From the NCBI RefSeq assembly GCF_029869925.1, contig NZ_CP118605.1:2756001-2820000 (forward strand): a stretch of 64,000 nucleotides of DNA, written 5' to 3'. The notes beneath the pieces were generated by a model. The model had not been told where the DNA came from. It ran no database searches and saw only the letters and a list, made by a program, of their open reading frames with translations. This DNA is from Microbulbifer bruguierae (GTDB lineage: Bacteria; Pseudomonadota; Gammaproteobacteria; Pseudomonadales; Cellvibrionaceae). A program made the translations under genes and the position numbers. Shown here piece after piece: positions 26,625 to 35,880 of the stretch (within the stretch, counting starts at the first letter, position 1; every line of letters starts with the position of its first letter).

Positions 26625-28853
26625 ATGGACGTATCTGAACTCTTAGACCCCCTCAACGACCCCCAGCGCGAAGCCGTCGCGGCGCCGCCGGGCAATCAAC
26701 TGGTTCTGGCCGGCGCCGGCTCGGGCAAGACCCGTGTGCTGGTGCACCGTATCGCCTGGCTGATGCAGGTGGAGGGGGCGTCGCCCTACTCCATTATGGC
26801 AGTGACCTTTACCAACAAAGCCGCGCGCGAGATGCGCGGGCGTATCGAGGAGCTGCTGGGGGTAAATACCTTCGGCATGTGGGTGGGCACTTTCCACGGT
26901 CTAGCCCATCGCCTGCTGCGCGCCCATTGGCAGGAGGCCAAGCTGCCGCAGAATTTCCAGATTCTCGACAGTGACGACCAGCTGCGCCTGATCAAGCGGG
27001 TGCAGAACGAGCTGGGCCTGGACGACAAGAAGTGGTCTCCGCGGGAGACCCAGTGGTGGATCGGCGCACAGAAGGATGAGGGCATTCGCCCCCAGTATAT
27101 CCAGCTCACCGGCGACCCCTGGCTGCAGACCATGGTGCGTATCTACAGCGCCTACGAAGAGGCCTGCCAGCGCGCCGGGGTGGTGGACTTTGGCGAGCTG
27201 CTGCTGCGCGCTCACGAACTGCTGCTGAACAACGACGGCATCCTCGCCCACTATCGCCGCCGCTTCCCGTATATCCTGGTGGACGAGTTCCAGGATACCA
27301 ACACCATTCAATACGCCTGGCTGCGCCTGCTGGCCGGCGACCAGTGCTATATCACCGCGGTGGGCGACGACGACCAGTCCATTTATGGTTGGCGCGGTGC
27401 CAGGATCGAGAACATCCAGCACTTCGAAGCGGATCTGAAGGAGGTGCAGACGGTGCGCCTGGAGCAGAATTACCGCTCCACCAGCACTATCCTCAACGCC
27501 GCCAACGCGGTCATTGCGCAGAACACCGGCCGCCTCGGCAAGCAACTGTGGACCGAAGGCGACAAGGGCGAGCCGATTGCCCTTTACTCCGCTTACAACG
27601 AACAGGACGAAGCGCGCTTTATCGTCGAACGTATTCAGGACTGGGTGCGCGACGGCAACCGCCGCGACAGCATCGCGATCCTTTACCGTTCCAACGCCCA
27701 GTCGCGGGTGCTGGAAGAGGGACTGTTGCGAGAACAGGTCCCCTATCGTATCTACGGTGGCCAGCGCTTCTACGAGCGCATGGAGATCAAGAACGCGCTG
27801 TCCTATATGCGCCTGATCACCAATCGCCACGACGACACCTCGTTCGAACGTGTGGTGAATACCCCGACCCGCGGCATTGGCGCGCGCACCGTGGATCTTG
27901 TGCGGGAATTCGCCCGAGAGCACGGTAGCTCCATGTGGGACGCGGCCGCCAAAATGCTGCAACAGAAAGTCCTCGCCGCCCGCGCCGGCAATGCGCTGGC
28001 CAACTTCCTCAGCCTGATCGACGCGCTCGACGAAGAGAGCACCGATAAAACCCTCGACCATATCGCCGAGCTGGCCATCGAGCAGACCGGCCTGATCGAT
28101 TTCCACAGCAAAGAAAAAGGTGAGAAGGGCCAGACCCGGGTGGAAAACCTGCAGGAACTGGTGAGCGCCTGCCGCAGTTTCGACGGCATCCCTACCGTCG
28201 ATCCCGATGGTGAGGCAGTGGATGAGGAAGAAATCCCGCTGATCAACCAGTTCCTCGATAGCGCCGCGCTGGACGCCGGTGAAGGCCAGGCGGACGAATT
28301 TGAAGATGCGGTGCAGTTGATGACTCTGCATTCCGCCAAGGGCCTGGAGTTCCCGCTGGTATTTATGGCCGGCGTGGAAGAAAACCTCTTCCCGCACAAA
28401 ATGTCCGCCCAGGAGCCTGGGCGTATGGAGGAGGAGCGCCGCCTCTGCTACGTGGGCATCACTCGCGCCATGCAGAAGCTGTACATCACCTACGCGGAAA
28501 GCCGCCGCCTGTTCGGCAGCGAGACCTACAACAAACCGTCGCGGTTTGTGAGTGAAATCCCGGTGGAATATATCCATGAGGTGCGACTCAAGACGGAAAT
28601 TTCCAAGCCGCTATTTCAGCCGAACTACGGTAAATTTGGTGGAGGTATCAACCCTTATTCCGATGCCGCCCCGGAATTTGACGACGATCTGCCACCGTTG
28701 GCACTGGGTGGCCGCGTCGACCACGCCAAGTTCGGTGAAGGCACCGTGGTGCAGTTCGAGGGCAGCGGCCCGCGTGCAAGAGTGCAAGTCAACTTCGACG
28801 ATGCCGGCAGTAAATGGTTGGTAGTATCCATGGCGAAACTGCAGCCCCTGTAA
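26625..28853 (+). CDS. uvrD: DNA helicase II, UvrD (superfamily 1, 3'-5')
   Basis: 742-aa helicase of nucleotide excision and mismatch repair. Motifs in order: LNDPQREAV (Q motif), Walker A GAGSGKTR (residues 30-37), MAVTFTNKAAREMRGR (Ia), ILVDEFQDTN (II), VGDDDQSIYGWRGA (III), VRLEQNYRS (IV), VQLMTLHSAKGLEFPLVFMA (V), EERRLCYVGITRAMQKL (VI), and a C-terminal Tudor-like tail (LGGRVDHAKFGEGTVVQFEG) as in full-length UvrD. ATG 26625 is supported by the MDVSELLDPLN start typical of UvrD. Preceded by a LexA box. Confidence 0.97.
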   Translation: MDVSELLDPLNDPQREAVAAPPGNQLVLAGAGSGKTRVLVHRIAWLMQVEGASPYSIMAVTFTNKAAREMRGRIEELLGVNTFGMWVGTFHGLAHRLLRAHWQEAKLPQNFQILDSDDQLRLIKRVQNELGLDDKKWSPRETQWWIGAQKDEGIRPQYIQLTGDPWLQTMVRIYSAYEEACQRAGVVDFGELLLRAHELLLNNDGILAHYRRRFPYILVDEFQDTNTIQYAWLRLLAGDQCYITAVGDDDQSIYGWRGARIENIQHFEADLKEVQTVRLEQNYRSTSTILNAANAVIAQNTGRLGKQLWTEGDKGEPIALYSAYNEQDEARFIVERIQDWVRDGNRRDSIAILYRSNAQSRVLEEGLLREQVPYRIYGGQRFYERMEIKNALSYMRLITNRHDDTSFERVVNTPTRGIGARTVDLVREFAREHGSSMWDAAAKMLQQKVLAARAGNALANFLSLIDALDEESTDKTLDHIAELAIEQTGLIDFHSKEKGEKGQTRVENLQELVSACRSFDGIPTVDPDGEAVDEEEIPLINQFLDSAALDAGEGQADEFEDAVQLMTLHSAKGLEFPLVFMAGVEENLFPHKMSAQEPGRMEEERRLCYVGITRAMQKLYITYAESRRLFGSETYNKPSRFVSEIPVEYIHEVRLKTEISKPLFQPNYGKFGGGINPYSDAAPEFDDDLPPLALGGRVDHAKFGEGTVVQFEGSGPRARVQVNFDDAGSKWLVVSMAKLQPL

Positions 28854-28867
28854 GTAGTATCGACACT

Positions 28868-28990
28868 GTCATCCCGGCGAAGGCCGGGATCCAGAAACCA
28901 CAGGATCGGCAGAAACCTCAAATACCCTGCCATTCCCACTGGATCCCGGATGCTTTTGTCATGCCGGACTCGATCCGGTACCGGGATGAC
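28868..28990. repeat. GTCATCCCGG...CCGGGATGAC intergenic repeat
   Basis: GTCATCCCGG (28868-28877) and CCGGGATGAC (28981-28990) are exact inverted arms; internal ATCC(C)GG pieces add further pairing (GGCCGGGATCC, GGATCCCGG). This is a widespread type of bacterial intergenic repeat. It fills the gap between uvrD and the TRAP binding-protein gene. Confidence 0.65.
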
Positions 28991-29022
28991 GGAATAAAAC
29001 AAAGAATAAAAATCAAACGGAT

Positions 29023-30171
29023 ATGAAAAAAATAAACTGGTACCCCGCCGTAATCCTCGGCCTGCTCGCCCTGCTGGTCCTTACCTTCGGTGCCCTCGTC
29101 GTCTCGCGCAGCGACCAGGAACAAACCGTGTCCACCCTCAAAGACCAGTCGCTGAAAAGCTCAGGCCAGCAGATCTTCGAGTGGAAACTCGTCACCACCT
29201 GGCCGAAAAATTTCCCCGGCCTCGGCAGTGCCCCCGAACGTTTCGCAAAAAATGTGGCAAAAATGTCCGATGGTCGCCTCAAGATCAAAGTCTACGGCGC
29301 CGGTGAACTGGTACCCGCGATGAGCGTGTTTGGCGCGGTATCCGATGGCGCGGCGCAGGTGGGCCACGGCGCGGCCTATTACTGGAAGGGAAAACTCCCC
29401 GCTGCACAGTTTTTTACCGCGGTACCCTTCGGCCTGAACGCCCAGGAAATGAATGGCTGGCTGCACTACGGCGGCGGACTGGCGCTGTGGGAAGAATTGT
29501 ACGAGCCGTTTGATCTGATCCCGATGGCCGGCGGCTCTACCGGCGTGCAGATGGCCGGCTGGTTCAATAAGGAAATTAACTCCGTCGAGGATCTGAAGGG
29601 CCTCAAAATGCGCATTCCGGGACTGGGCGGTGAGGTTCTGAACCGCGCCGGCGGTACCGCCGTCACGATTCCCGGTGGCGAACTCTACACCGCGCTACAG
29701 ACCGGCGTGATCGACGCAACCGAATGGGTCGGACCCTACAACGACCTGGCGTTTGGGTTTCACCAGATTGCCAGATACTACTATTACCCAGGCTGGCATG
29801 AACCGGGTTCCATCCTCGAAATCATCATCAACAAAACCGCGTTCGAAAAATTGCCGAAGGATCTGCAAGCCATCGTCCGCACCGCCGCTCGCGACGCCAA
29901 CCAGGACATGCTCGACGAATACACCGCGCGCAACAACCGCGCGCTGAAAGAACTGGTGGAAGAACACGGAATAGAGCTGCGCAAGCTGCCGGACGATGTC
30001 ATCGCACATTTAAAACAAATCAATCAACACATCATGCAGGAAACGGCGGCGAAGGATCCCCAGTTCAAGCGTGTCTACAACGCTTTCCTGGAATTTGAAT
30101 CCCAGGTGATTCCCTACCATCGGATTAGTGAAGAAGCCTATTACGAGACGCGAGAAATAAGTGCCGAATAA
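29023..30171 (+). CDS. dctP: TRAP transporter substrate-binding protein, DctP family
   Basis: 382-aa periplasmic solute-binding protein. The N-terminal hydrophobic segment (AVILGLLALLVLTFGALVV) is a signal peptide or anchor. Then come WKLVTTWPKNFPGLGSAPER, GAAYYWKGKLPAAQFFTAVP, DLKGLKMRIPGLGGEVLNRA (with the conserved Arg that holds the carboxylate), and ALQTGVIDATEWVGPYNDLA. The sequence type is the TakP-like, 2-oxoacid-binding branch of TRAP proteins. The permease genes dctQ and dctM are not adjacent; a pair without a binding-protein gene lies at 61367-63342 on the other strand. Confidence 0.9.
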   Translation: MKKINWYPAVILGLLALLVLTFGALVVSRSDQEQTVSTLKDQSLKSSGQQIFEWKLVTTWPKNFPGLGSAPERFAKNVAKMSDGRLKIKVYGAGELVPAMSVFGAVSDGAAQVGHGAAYYWKGKLPAAQFFTAVPFGLNAQEMNGWLHYGGGLALWEELYEPFDLIPMAGGSTGVQMAGWFNKEINSVEDLKGLKMRIPGLGGEVLNRAGGTAVTIPGGELYTALQTGVIDATEWVGPYNDLAFGFHQIARYYYYPGWHEPGSILEIIINKTAFEKLPKDLQAIVRTAARDANQDMLDEYTARNNRALKELVEEHGIELRKLPDDVIAHLKQINQHIMQETAAKDPQFKRVYNAFLEFESQVIPYHRISEEAYYETREISAE

Positions 30172-30356
30172 ACGGATGCTCGCAGAGCACCTGGTTAATT
30201 TCACGGTACTTTGTACTAGCGTATTGAATTGAACAAAAATACGTTACACGATCGTCTCAATTAGATTTTCTTCGTCTTTAGTTACGTACCAATCTCAGAG
30301 AATGTGAAACTGCGCACACCTGACTGGCATCCAGTTCTCTAAGTTCGCAGCCTCTT

Positions 30357-30373
30357 TGTCACACGCTGTGACA
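30357..30373. promoter_or_regulatory. Inverted repeat just upstream of the Rhs gene
   Basis: TGTCACA-CGC-TGTGACA is a perfect 7-bp inverted repeat, 37 bases before the GTG start of the Rhs gene. It could be a regulator site; the half-sites are CRP-like but everted, so it is not a normal CRP site. The rest of 30172-30409 shows AT-rich sequence with no clear promoter. Confidence 0.35.
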
Positions 30374-30409
30374 CAACGCGACCTGTTTAGAAAACACAAG
30401 GATGTGTTC

Positions 30410-33400
30410 GTGCGCAATTACTCTTTTCTGTCAAAAGGGTTCCGTTTTTCGTTCCGAAAAATTCGCGGTGCCGCCCTCGCAGAATATCTCCCCATTATTT
30501 CCATCGGCGTACTCATGGGCGCAATCGGCGTGCAGCAGTATGGCGGCGTGGTACGGGAGCATATTGCCGAGGCCTCCGAGCAAATTGCCTCGAACTATTA
30601 CAAGGGATGGTTTTATCCGGAAGCGGAGGAAGCACTTCCGCCGGTCAGGGGTGGCGCGGGCAATCCGCCTACCAGTGGCCCCGCAGACCCCGGCGATCCC
30701 TCGAACCCACAACCGGGAGATCCTGCAGACCCGGGCAATCCCCTCGACCCCGGTGAGGACCCGATTTCCCCGCCACCCGTCAGCAATCCCCTGCCCCCCG
30801 GCACCGGTGGCGGCGGCCTGGGTATGTGCATGTCAGACGGTGGCGGCGACGGCGGAGCCTTCCCGAGCGCTGCCCCCACCAACACCTTTGTCGGCAACCC
30901 GATCAACTTTGGCAACGGCAACAAGCATCAGGCGGAAACCGATTATCGCCATTACCTGAACAACCCGCTGGTCTTTACCCGCTATTACAACAGCCTGCAG
31001 CAAGATCAGTCCCGCACCCTGGGCCATGGCTGGGGACACAGCTTCCAGCGGCGTCTGGATATCGAGCAGGATAGTGAACAGCAGGACAGCGATACGCAGG
31101 TGGTACACGCCTTCCGGGATGACGGCAGCTACTACCGGTTTACCTTCGACAACCAGCAATGGCAGGCCGAGGGCGTCGTAGACCGACTTGCCCGAACGGA
31201 CAACGGCTGGCGATACACCACCCTGCAAGGCGCCACCGAAGACTACGATGCAGGCGGCCGCCTGCAGTCGGTGCAATACATAGACGGTGCCAGGCACAGC
31301 CTCACCTATCAGGGTGGTCTGCTACAGCGGGTCGAGGATAACCGCGGCCCGGCGCTCCAGTTTTACTACGGCGCATCCCGAACACTCGAGCGCGTCGCCC
31401 TCCCCGGCGAGCAGAGCCTGTATTTTGACTACGATACCCATGGCAACCTGAGCGGGTACCGGAAAACCGATACCAGCGCCTGGCAATCCCTCTCGCGGGT
31501 GCTGGCCGGCAGCGATGCCACCTACCACTACGAACACTCCAAATTCCCCCACGCCCTGACCGGCATCACCGACGCTGACGACAAACGGTTCGCCACCTGG
31601 GATTACGACGCCCTCGGCCGCGCGACCCTCAGTCGCCACGGGGACAACACCAATCAGATAAAAATCGCCTACAACAAAGACGGCACCGTCACTACCACCA
31701 ACGCCATGGGCCTGCAGACCACCTATCACCTGGAGCCGGCCCGCCCGGGCTACCGCCGCTTGGTGCGCGTCGACGGCAAGGCAACCCCCACCTGTCCCGA
31801 CGTGCGGGAAAATCACCAATACGACGAGCACGGCTTTCTCGCCCTGTCGGTCGATGGTGAAGGCCACGCCCTGCGCCTGCAGCGCAACCCGCGGGGACTA
31901 GTGGAACTGGAGGAAGACGGCCTAGTGCAACAACAGGGCCAGTGGGTCGCCACAGAGGGCAGCCGCCGTGTCGATCGCCAGTGGCACCCGGAGCTGCCGC
32001 TGATGACCGAAGTGACCCACAGCCGTTTTCACGAAGGGCAATGGCAGAGCTACCTCAAGGTCGACCACCGCTACGACCCCAGCGGCCGCCGTGTCAGCAC
32101 CACCCAAACCGACATCAGCCAGCAGAGTTTTCCTTACAGTACCTACGGCGATACCCGCAGCTGGAGTTACGACTACACCGAAAACCCGAACCTCCCCGGA
32201 GTGCTCGCCAGTCTCACGATTGATGGCCCAAGGGCGCCGGACGCGGATGGTCGTGACGATCTATACGTTTACACATTCAACGACCGGGGACAGATCGCCC
32301 GCGTCACCAACCCCCTCGGCCACACCACCGAAATCGACGGCTATGACGCGCAGGGCAATCCCACCTCCGCGCAACTCGCCAACGGCCTGAACATCCTGCT
32401 CGGCTATGACCACCAGGGTCGGCTGCAAAGCCTTACCAAGCAGAGCTCAGACAAAGAGATCACCACCACCTTCCAACACAACCCCAACGGCACCCTGGAG
32501 CGCATCACCTTCGCCGACGGCAGCTGGCAGCGCTACCAGTACAACGACGCCCGCCAACTCACCGAAGTCAACAACAACTGGGGCGAAACCCTCTACATCA
32601 CCCCCGGTGACATCAGTGGCAACTGGACCGCCCAGGAAATCTACGATGCCAGCGGCCAGCTGGTGCGCAAATCCCAGCGCATGCTCGACGCCCTCGGGCG
32701 GGTCCACCAGATCATCGGTAACTACGGCCAGCACACGGAATTCGGCTACACCCGCACCGGCCAGATCAAAACCGTCACTCAACAAGGAATCGACAACCCC
32801 AGCGAGCGCCATTACGACAGTCTCGACCGACTCGTTACCAGCATCGACGCCCTGCAGGGCAAAACCCAGATTGAATACAGCCTCCAGGGCCCCGTCGCCC
32901 AAGTCACCGACGCCGAGGGCAGCAAAACCCGCTATATCCACAACGGCTTCGGCGAAGTCATCTGGCGCGGCAGCGACTCCACCGGCGAAAGCACCTACTG
33001 GCGCGACCCTGCCGGCAACATCATTCGCCAGCAGAGCGGCGAAAACCCGAACCACACCCTCTGGCACTACGACCACCTCAACCGCCTCACCCACGCCGAC
33101 TATCCTGGGGAAACCGAAGACAGCCAGTACCGGTACGACCAGCGCGACGACATCCACGGCAACGGCATCGGCAAACTCACCAGCCTGATCGATCACCACA
33201 GCCAGACCGACTACCAGTACAACGACCACGGCCAGACCACCGCCGAAATCCGTACCTTCAACGACAATCCCAGCGAAAGTGACACCCAGATCCTGCGCTA
33301 CGGCTACAACGACACCGCCGCCCTCGAATATATCCAGTACAACAACGGTGCCCAGGCAAGGTACCACTATAAAAAAGACCGTATCACCGCCGTCGACTAC

Positions 33401-35092
33401 ATCGACAACACCGGTAAAAAACACCCCATCCTGGATGACATCGAATACCAAGCATTTGCCGGACCCAAGGCATGGCAAACCGGTAACGGCCTCAACTACC
33501 GCCGGGAAAGCGACCTGGATGGACGCATTACCGAAATCCGGCTCACCGATGACGAGGAAATCCTCTGGCAACAAAAATACCAGCACGATACCAGCAACAA
33601 CATCACCCAGATTGAAAAAATCGAACAGGGCCAGAGGCAGAAAACCGACTACGATTACGACGACCTGCACCGACTGACCGGCGAGGAGCACCAGGCCTCA
33701 AGTCCAGAAAATAGCTACACCACCGGTTATACCTATGATGGTGTCGGCAACCGCCTCACCAAGACGCATAACGGAGAACTAACAGAATACCAATACGAAA
33801 CTGGCAACCGGTTGACACAATGGGGCCAAGTAAAATATCTACATCAACCCAAACAAAGCGAATACAAAAATAAGAAATCTGTACCGACATCAGCAAGCGA
33901 AAGCTTTGAGAACCCGCCGCTCCAGTCTCCCAATGTCAGATTGCAGCTAAATGAAGAAGGAGATCTGGAAGAGCACCGGCATAACCAGAAAAACCGGCTG
34001 GCTGCCTATTTCAAGAATGGGAAGCAAATCGCCGAATACCGCTATACCGGGAATGGTCAACGCACAGTTAAGCAAACAGAATCAAAACGCATCTACTACC
34101 AGTACCTACTCACCACCCAGCTGACACAGGAAATCGAAATAGAAGAAGCGGTAGATACAAAAGAAACCCACTATCTTTGGTTGGGTTCAACTCCGATAGC
34201 ACACATCAAAGATAGTAACGAAAATCAGGCGATCACCTATCTCCATGCCGACCACCTAAACACACCGCGAGCAGGAACCGACAAAACCAATAACATCACC
34301 TGGCGCTGGGAAAGTGATGCGTTCGGTGTGCCGATGAAAAAATCAACATCCAGCAAAGAAAACCAAATCACAATTAACCTGAGATTCCCGGGGCAATACT
34401 ACGATCAGGAATCCGGGCTACATTACAACTACTTCAGAGATTACGACCCTGGCTTGGGGCGTTATATTCAGAGTGATCCGATAGGGTTAAATGGCGGTCT
34501 AAATATATTCGCTTATGTAGGGGCGAGCCCGCTCTCATTTTTTGATAACCTGGGACTGAGAGCCCTAACTCAAGGTGAGATTACATTAGCCAAGAGTATT
34601 TTTGGTGATTCTATAGAATATGAAAAAGTAGAAATACGGCAAGAGCGATTTGCTGGAATAATACCTGTTCCAAGAAATAGAGCTATGGCCCCTTCTGGGA
34701 AAATATATTTTCATCCGGAAAATAAAAGCTACAGGGAAGATTTTTCAAAATCTGGGCTGTCGCTACAAGGACTATTTATCCACGAAATGACGCATGTATG
34801 GCAGTATCAGAGTGGGGAAAGTGTTATAGGCCGAGGTATGGTTGAGAGAGACTATGAATATGTAATAGGTAGCAGAATATGCACTGAGGATGGTCGATTT
34901 GATGACCAGCCATTAGAGGCTCAAGGAAATCTGATAATGGACTTTTTTTTCATGAGAAATGGATACTTGACAGCTGATTGGGGGTCTCAGACCTACCTCC
35001 AGTTGTACACACTATTTGACTATGAGGTCGCGCTGGAAGACTTTTTGAATGATCCCAACTATTTAGCGAAAAAAAACGGAAAGCGTGATTAA
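30410..35092 (+). CDS. Rhs polymorphic toxin with N-terminal Flp-pilin-like domain and HExxH metallopeptidase tip
   Basis: 1560-aa secreted effector. Residues 1-20 are a basic leader ending in Gly20. Then G|AALAEYLPII gives a class III prepilin cleavage motif (Glu+5, Tyr+6), a hydrophobic helix to about 43, and a pilin-like tail (YGGVVREHIAEASEQIA). A Pro/Gly-rich linker runs to about residue 155. Then follow a DUF6531-like start (NPINFGNGNKHQAETDY), many YD/Rhs repeats, and the Rhs core end (FPGQYYDQESGLHYNYFRD, SDPIGLNGGLN, FFDNLGL). The tip (about 1385-1560) contains HEMTHVWQYQ with zinc ligands His1458 and His1462. GC falls sharply in the tip. Start GTG 30410 has AAGGA 7 bases upstream; a TTG at 30356 lacks one. 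The next gene is the likely immunity gene. The pilin-like start suggests export or display through the adjacent Tad machine (inference). Confidence 0.9.
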   Translation: MRNYSFLSKGFRFSFRKIRGAALAEYLPIISIGVLMGAIGVQQYGGVVREHIAEASEQIASNYYKGWFYPEAEEALPPVRGGAGNPPTSGPADPGDPSNPQPGDPADPGNPLDPGEDPISPPPVSNPLPPGTGGGGLGMCMSDGGGDGGAFPSAAPTNTFVGNPINFGNGNKHQAETDYRHYLNNPLVFTRYYNSLQQDQSRTLGHGWGHSFQRRLDIEQDSEQQDSDTQVVHAFRDDGSYYRFTFDNQQWQAEGVVDRLARTDNGWRYTTLQGATEDYDAGGRLQSVQYIDGARHSLTYQGGLLQRVEDNRGPALQFYYGASRTLERVALPGEQSLYFDYDTHGNLSGYRKTDTSAWQSLSRVLAGSDATYHYEHSKFPHALTGITDADDKRFATWDYDALGRATLSRHGDNTNQIKIAYNKDGTVTTTNAMGLQTTYHLEPARPGYRRLVRVDGKATPTCPDVRENHQYDEHGFLALSVDGEGHALRLQRNPRGLVELEEDGLVQQQGQWVATEGSRRVDRQWHPELPLMTEVTHSRFHEGQWQSYLKVDHRYDPSGRRVSTTQTDISQQSFPYSTYGDTRSWSYDYTENPNLPGVLASLTIDGPRAPDADGRDDLYVYTFNDRGQIARVTNPLGHTTEIDGYDAQGNPTSAQLANGLNILLGYDHQGRLQSLTKQSSDKEITTTFQHNPNGTLERITFADGSWQRYQYNDARQLTEVNNNWGETLYITPGDISGNWTAQEIYDASGQLVRKSQRMLDALGRVHQIIGNYGQHTEFGYTRTGQIKTVTQQGIDNPSERHYDSLDRLVTSIDALQGKTQIEYSLQGPVAQVTDAEGSKTRYIHNGFGEVIWRGSDSTGESTYWRDPAGNIIRQQSGENPNHTLWHYDHLNRLTHADYPGETEDSQYRYDQRDDIHGNGIGKLTSLIDHHSQTDYQYNDHGQTTAEIRTFNDNPSESDTQILRYGYNDTAALEYIQYNNGAQARYHYKKDRITAVDYIDNTGKKHPILDDIEYQAFAGPKAWQTGNGLNYRRESDLDGRITEIRLTDDEEILWQQKYQHDTSNNITQIEKIEQGQRQKTDYDYDDLHRLTGEEHQASSPENSYTTGYTYDGVGNRLTKTHNGELTEYQYETGNRLTQWGQVKYLHQPKQSEYKNKKSVPTSASESFENPPLQSPNVRLQLNEEGDLEEHRHNQKNRLAAYFKNGKQIAEYRYTGNGQRTVKQTESKRIYYQYLLTTQLTQEIEIEEAVDTKETHYLWLGSTPIAHIKDSNENQAITYLHADHLNTPRAGTDKTNNITWRWESDAFGVPMKKSTSSKENQITINLRFPGQYYDQESGLHYNYFRDYDPGLGRYIQSDPIGLNGGLNIFAYVGASPLSFFDNLGLRALTQGEITLAKSIFGDSIEYEKVEIRQERFAGIIPVPRNRAMAPSGKIYFHPENKSYREDFSKSGLSLQGLFIHEMTHVWQYQSGESVIGRGMVERDYEYVIGSRICTEDGRFDDQPLEAQGNLIMDFFFMRNGYLTADWGSQTYLQLYTLFDYEVALEDFLNDPNYLAKKNGKRD

Positions 35093-35591
35093 GAAATTAC
35101 ATTATCGTATGAACATTGCTTTAAATCTAAAAAAATGGAAAAAGCTGTTTCCATTCTTGGGTTGCATTTTCGTGTCTTGCTATAAAATACCGCCCTCTTC
35201 TGGATATATTCTCGTTGACGCAAAAATTGAGGATGGAGAAGTTTCTATCACCAACTTGCAGAAAAAAATTGAGTCGGAATTTATGTTTAAGAAAGATAAA
35301 TATCTTATTAGGAAAATAATCTTCAAGAGTACAGATTCGTCTCAGGACGTATATTGGGAAGTTAATTGCTTGGGATTTGAAGATGACCCTCTGATGGAGC
35401 CTACTAAACTTCCAGATATAATTCTGTATGGAAAAAATCCATGCCTTTACTATACGAACGAAATAGGCCCGAAAACTCTCCCCATAGATAGAGATATTCA
35501 CGCTACTTTAGCAATAGAGGGGATGGATGAGAATAATGAAAATTCAACTAAATTTACTATTCAGTCGATTTTTAATTTTAGCCAGCTATAA
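35085..35591 (+). CDS. Probable immunity protein for the Rhs metallopeptidase toxin
   Basis: 168-aa protein with no family I recognise. The GTG start overlaps the end of the Rhs gene by 8 bases; ATG 35109 is an alternative. A basic N-terminus and hydrophobic stretch (LFPFLGCIFVSC) look like a lipoprotein or exported signal, which would put the protein in the periplasm. The AT-rich base use matches the toxin tip and not the GC-rich Rhs core. Position directly after a variable Rhs tip is the usual place of a cognate immunity gene; the function is inferred from that only. Confidence 0.6.
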   Translation: MIKKLHYRMNIALNLKKWKKLFPFLGCIFVSCYKIPPSSGYILVDAKIEDGEVSITNLQKKIESEFMFKKDKYLIRKIIFKSTDSSQDVYWEVNCLGFEDDPLMEPTKLPDIILYGKNPCLYYTNEIGPKTLPIDRDIHATLAIEGMDENNENSTKFTIQSIFNFSQL

Positions 35592-35594
35592 ACA

Positions 35595-35618
35595 GAGGGT
35601 GTTCAAAACTCTGTGTCA
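35595..35618. mobile_element. IS256-type terminal sequence, copy 1
   Basis: The 24-base stretch beginning GAGGGTGTTCAAAACTCTGT and ending GTCA looks like an IS256-family terminal repeat. It lies 11 bases outside the transposase remnant and recurs in the same orientation at 36073-36096 with 22 of 24 matches. Confidence 0.55.
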
Positions 35619-35628
35619 GCCAATAGCC

Positions 35629-35808
35629 TCATAGGTTAATGTGTTTTTCCAGTCGCTCAGGGAAGTGGATCGAGAGCCGCGACAGCGTCAGGTTACAGTT
35701 CTGAATCGGGTGCGTCCAGCGCTCAGAGGCTTTGAGTATACCGGCGTACAGGAGCTTGAGTAAGCCGTTCTCGCTGGCGAAGCCGCCCTTGGTTTTGGTC
35801 AACTTGCG
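35629..35808 (-). pseudogene. IS256-family transposase, C-terminal fragment
   Basis: Minus-strand translation gives RKLTKTKGGFASENGLLK, LLYAGILKASERWTHPIQN and LTLSRLSIHFPERLEKH before a stop at 35629. This is the typical C-terminus of IS256/mutator-type transposases. The N-terminal part is missing: the fragment runs straight into an array of 8-bp repeats at 35809. No start codon remains, so it is non-functional. Confidence 0.8.
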
Positions 35809-35880
35809 AAAACCGGAAAACCGGAAAACCGGAAAACCGGAAAACCGGAAAACCGGAAAACCGGAAAACCGGAAAACCGG
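35809..35880. repeat. 8-bp tandem repeat, nine copies of AAAACCGG
   Basis: Nine perfect copies of AAAACCGG, followed by degenerate copies up to 35935 (ACCGGGGT variants; CCGGGGTCGGAGTAA occurs at 35877-35891 and again at 35921-35935). The array interrupts the transposase remnant. It is short and has no spacers, so it is not CRISPR. Confidence 0.9.

Noticed and set aside
32447..33691. Long minus-strand open frame inside the Rhs gene
   Set aside because: Val/Gly-rich shadow of YD repeats with no ribosome site or domain.
35809..35880. CRISPR-like array
   Set aside because: Units are 8 bp and contiguous with no spacers; the 12-bp array at 50629 is likewise a coding tandem repeat.
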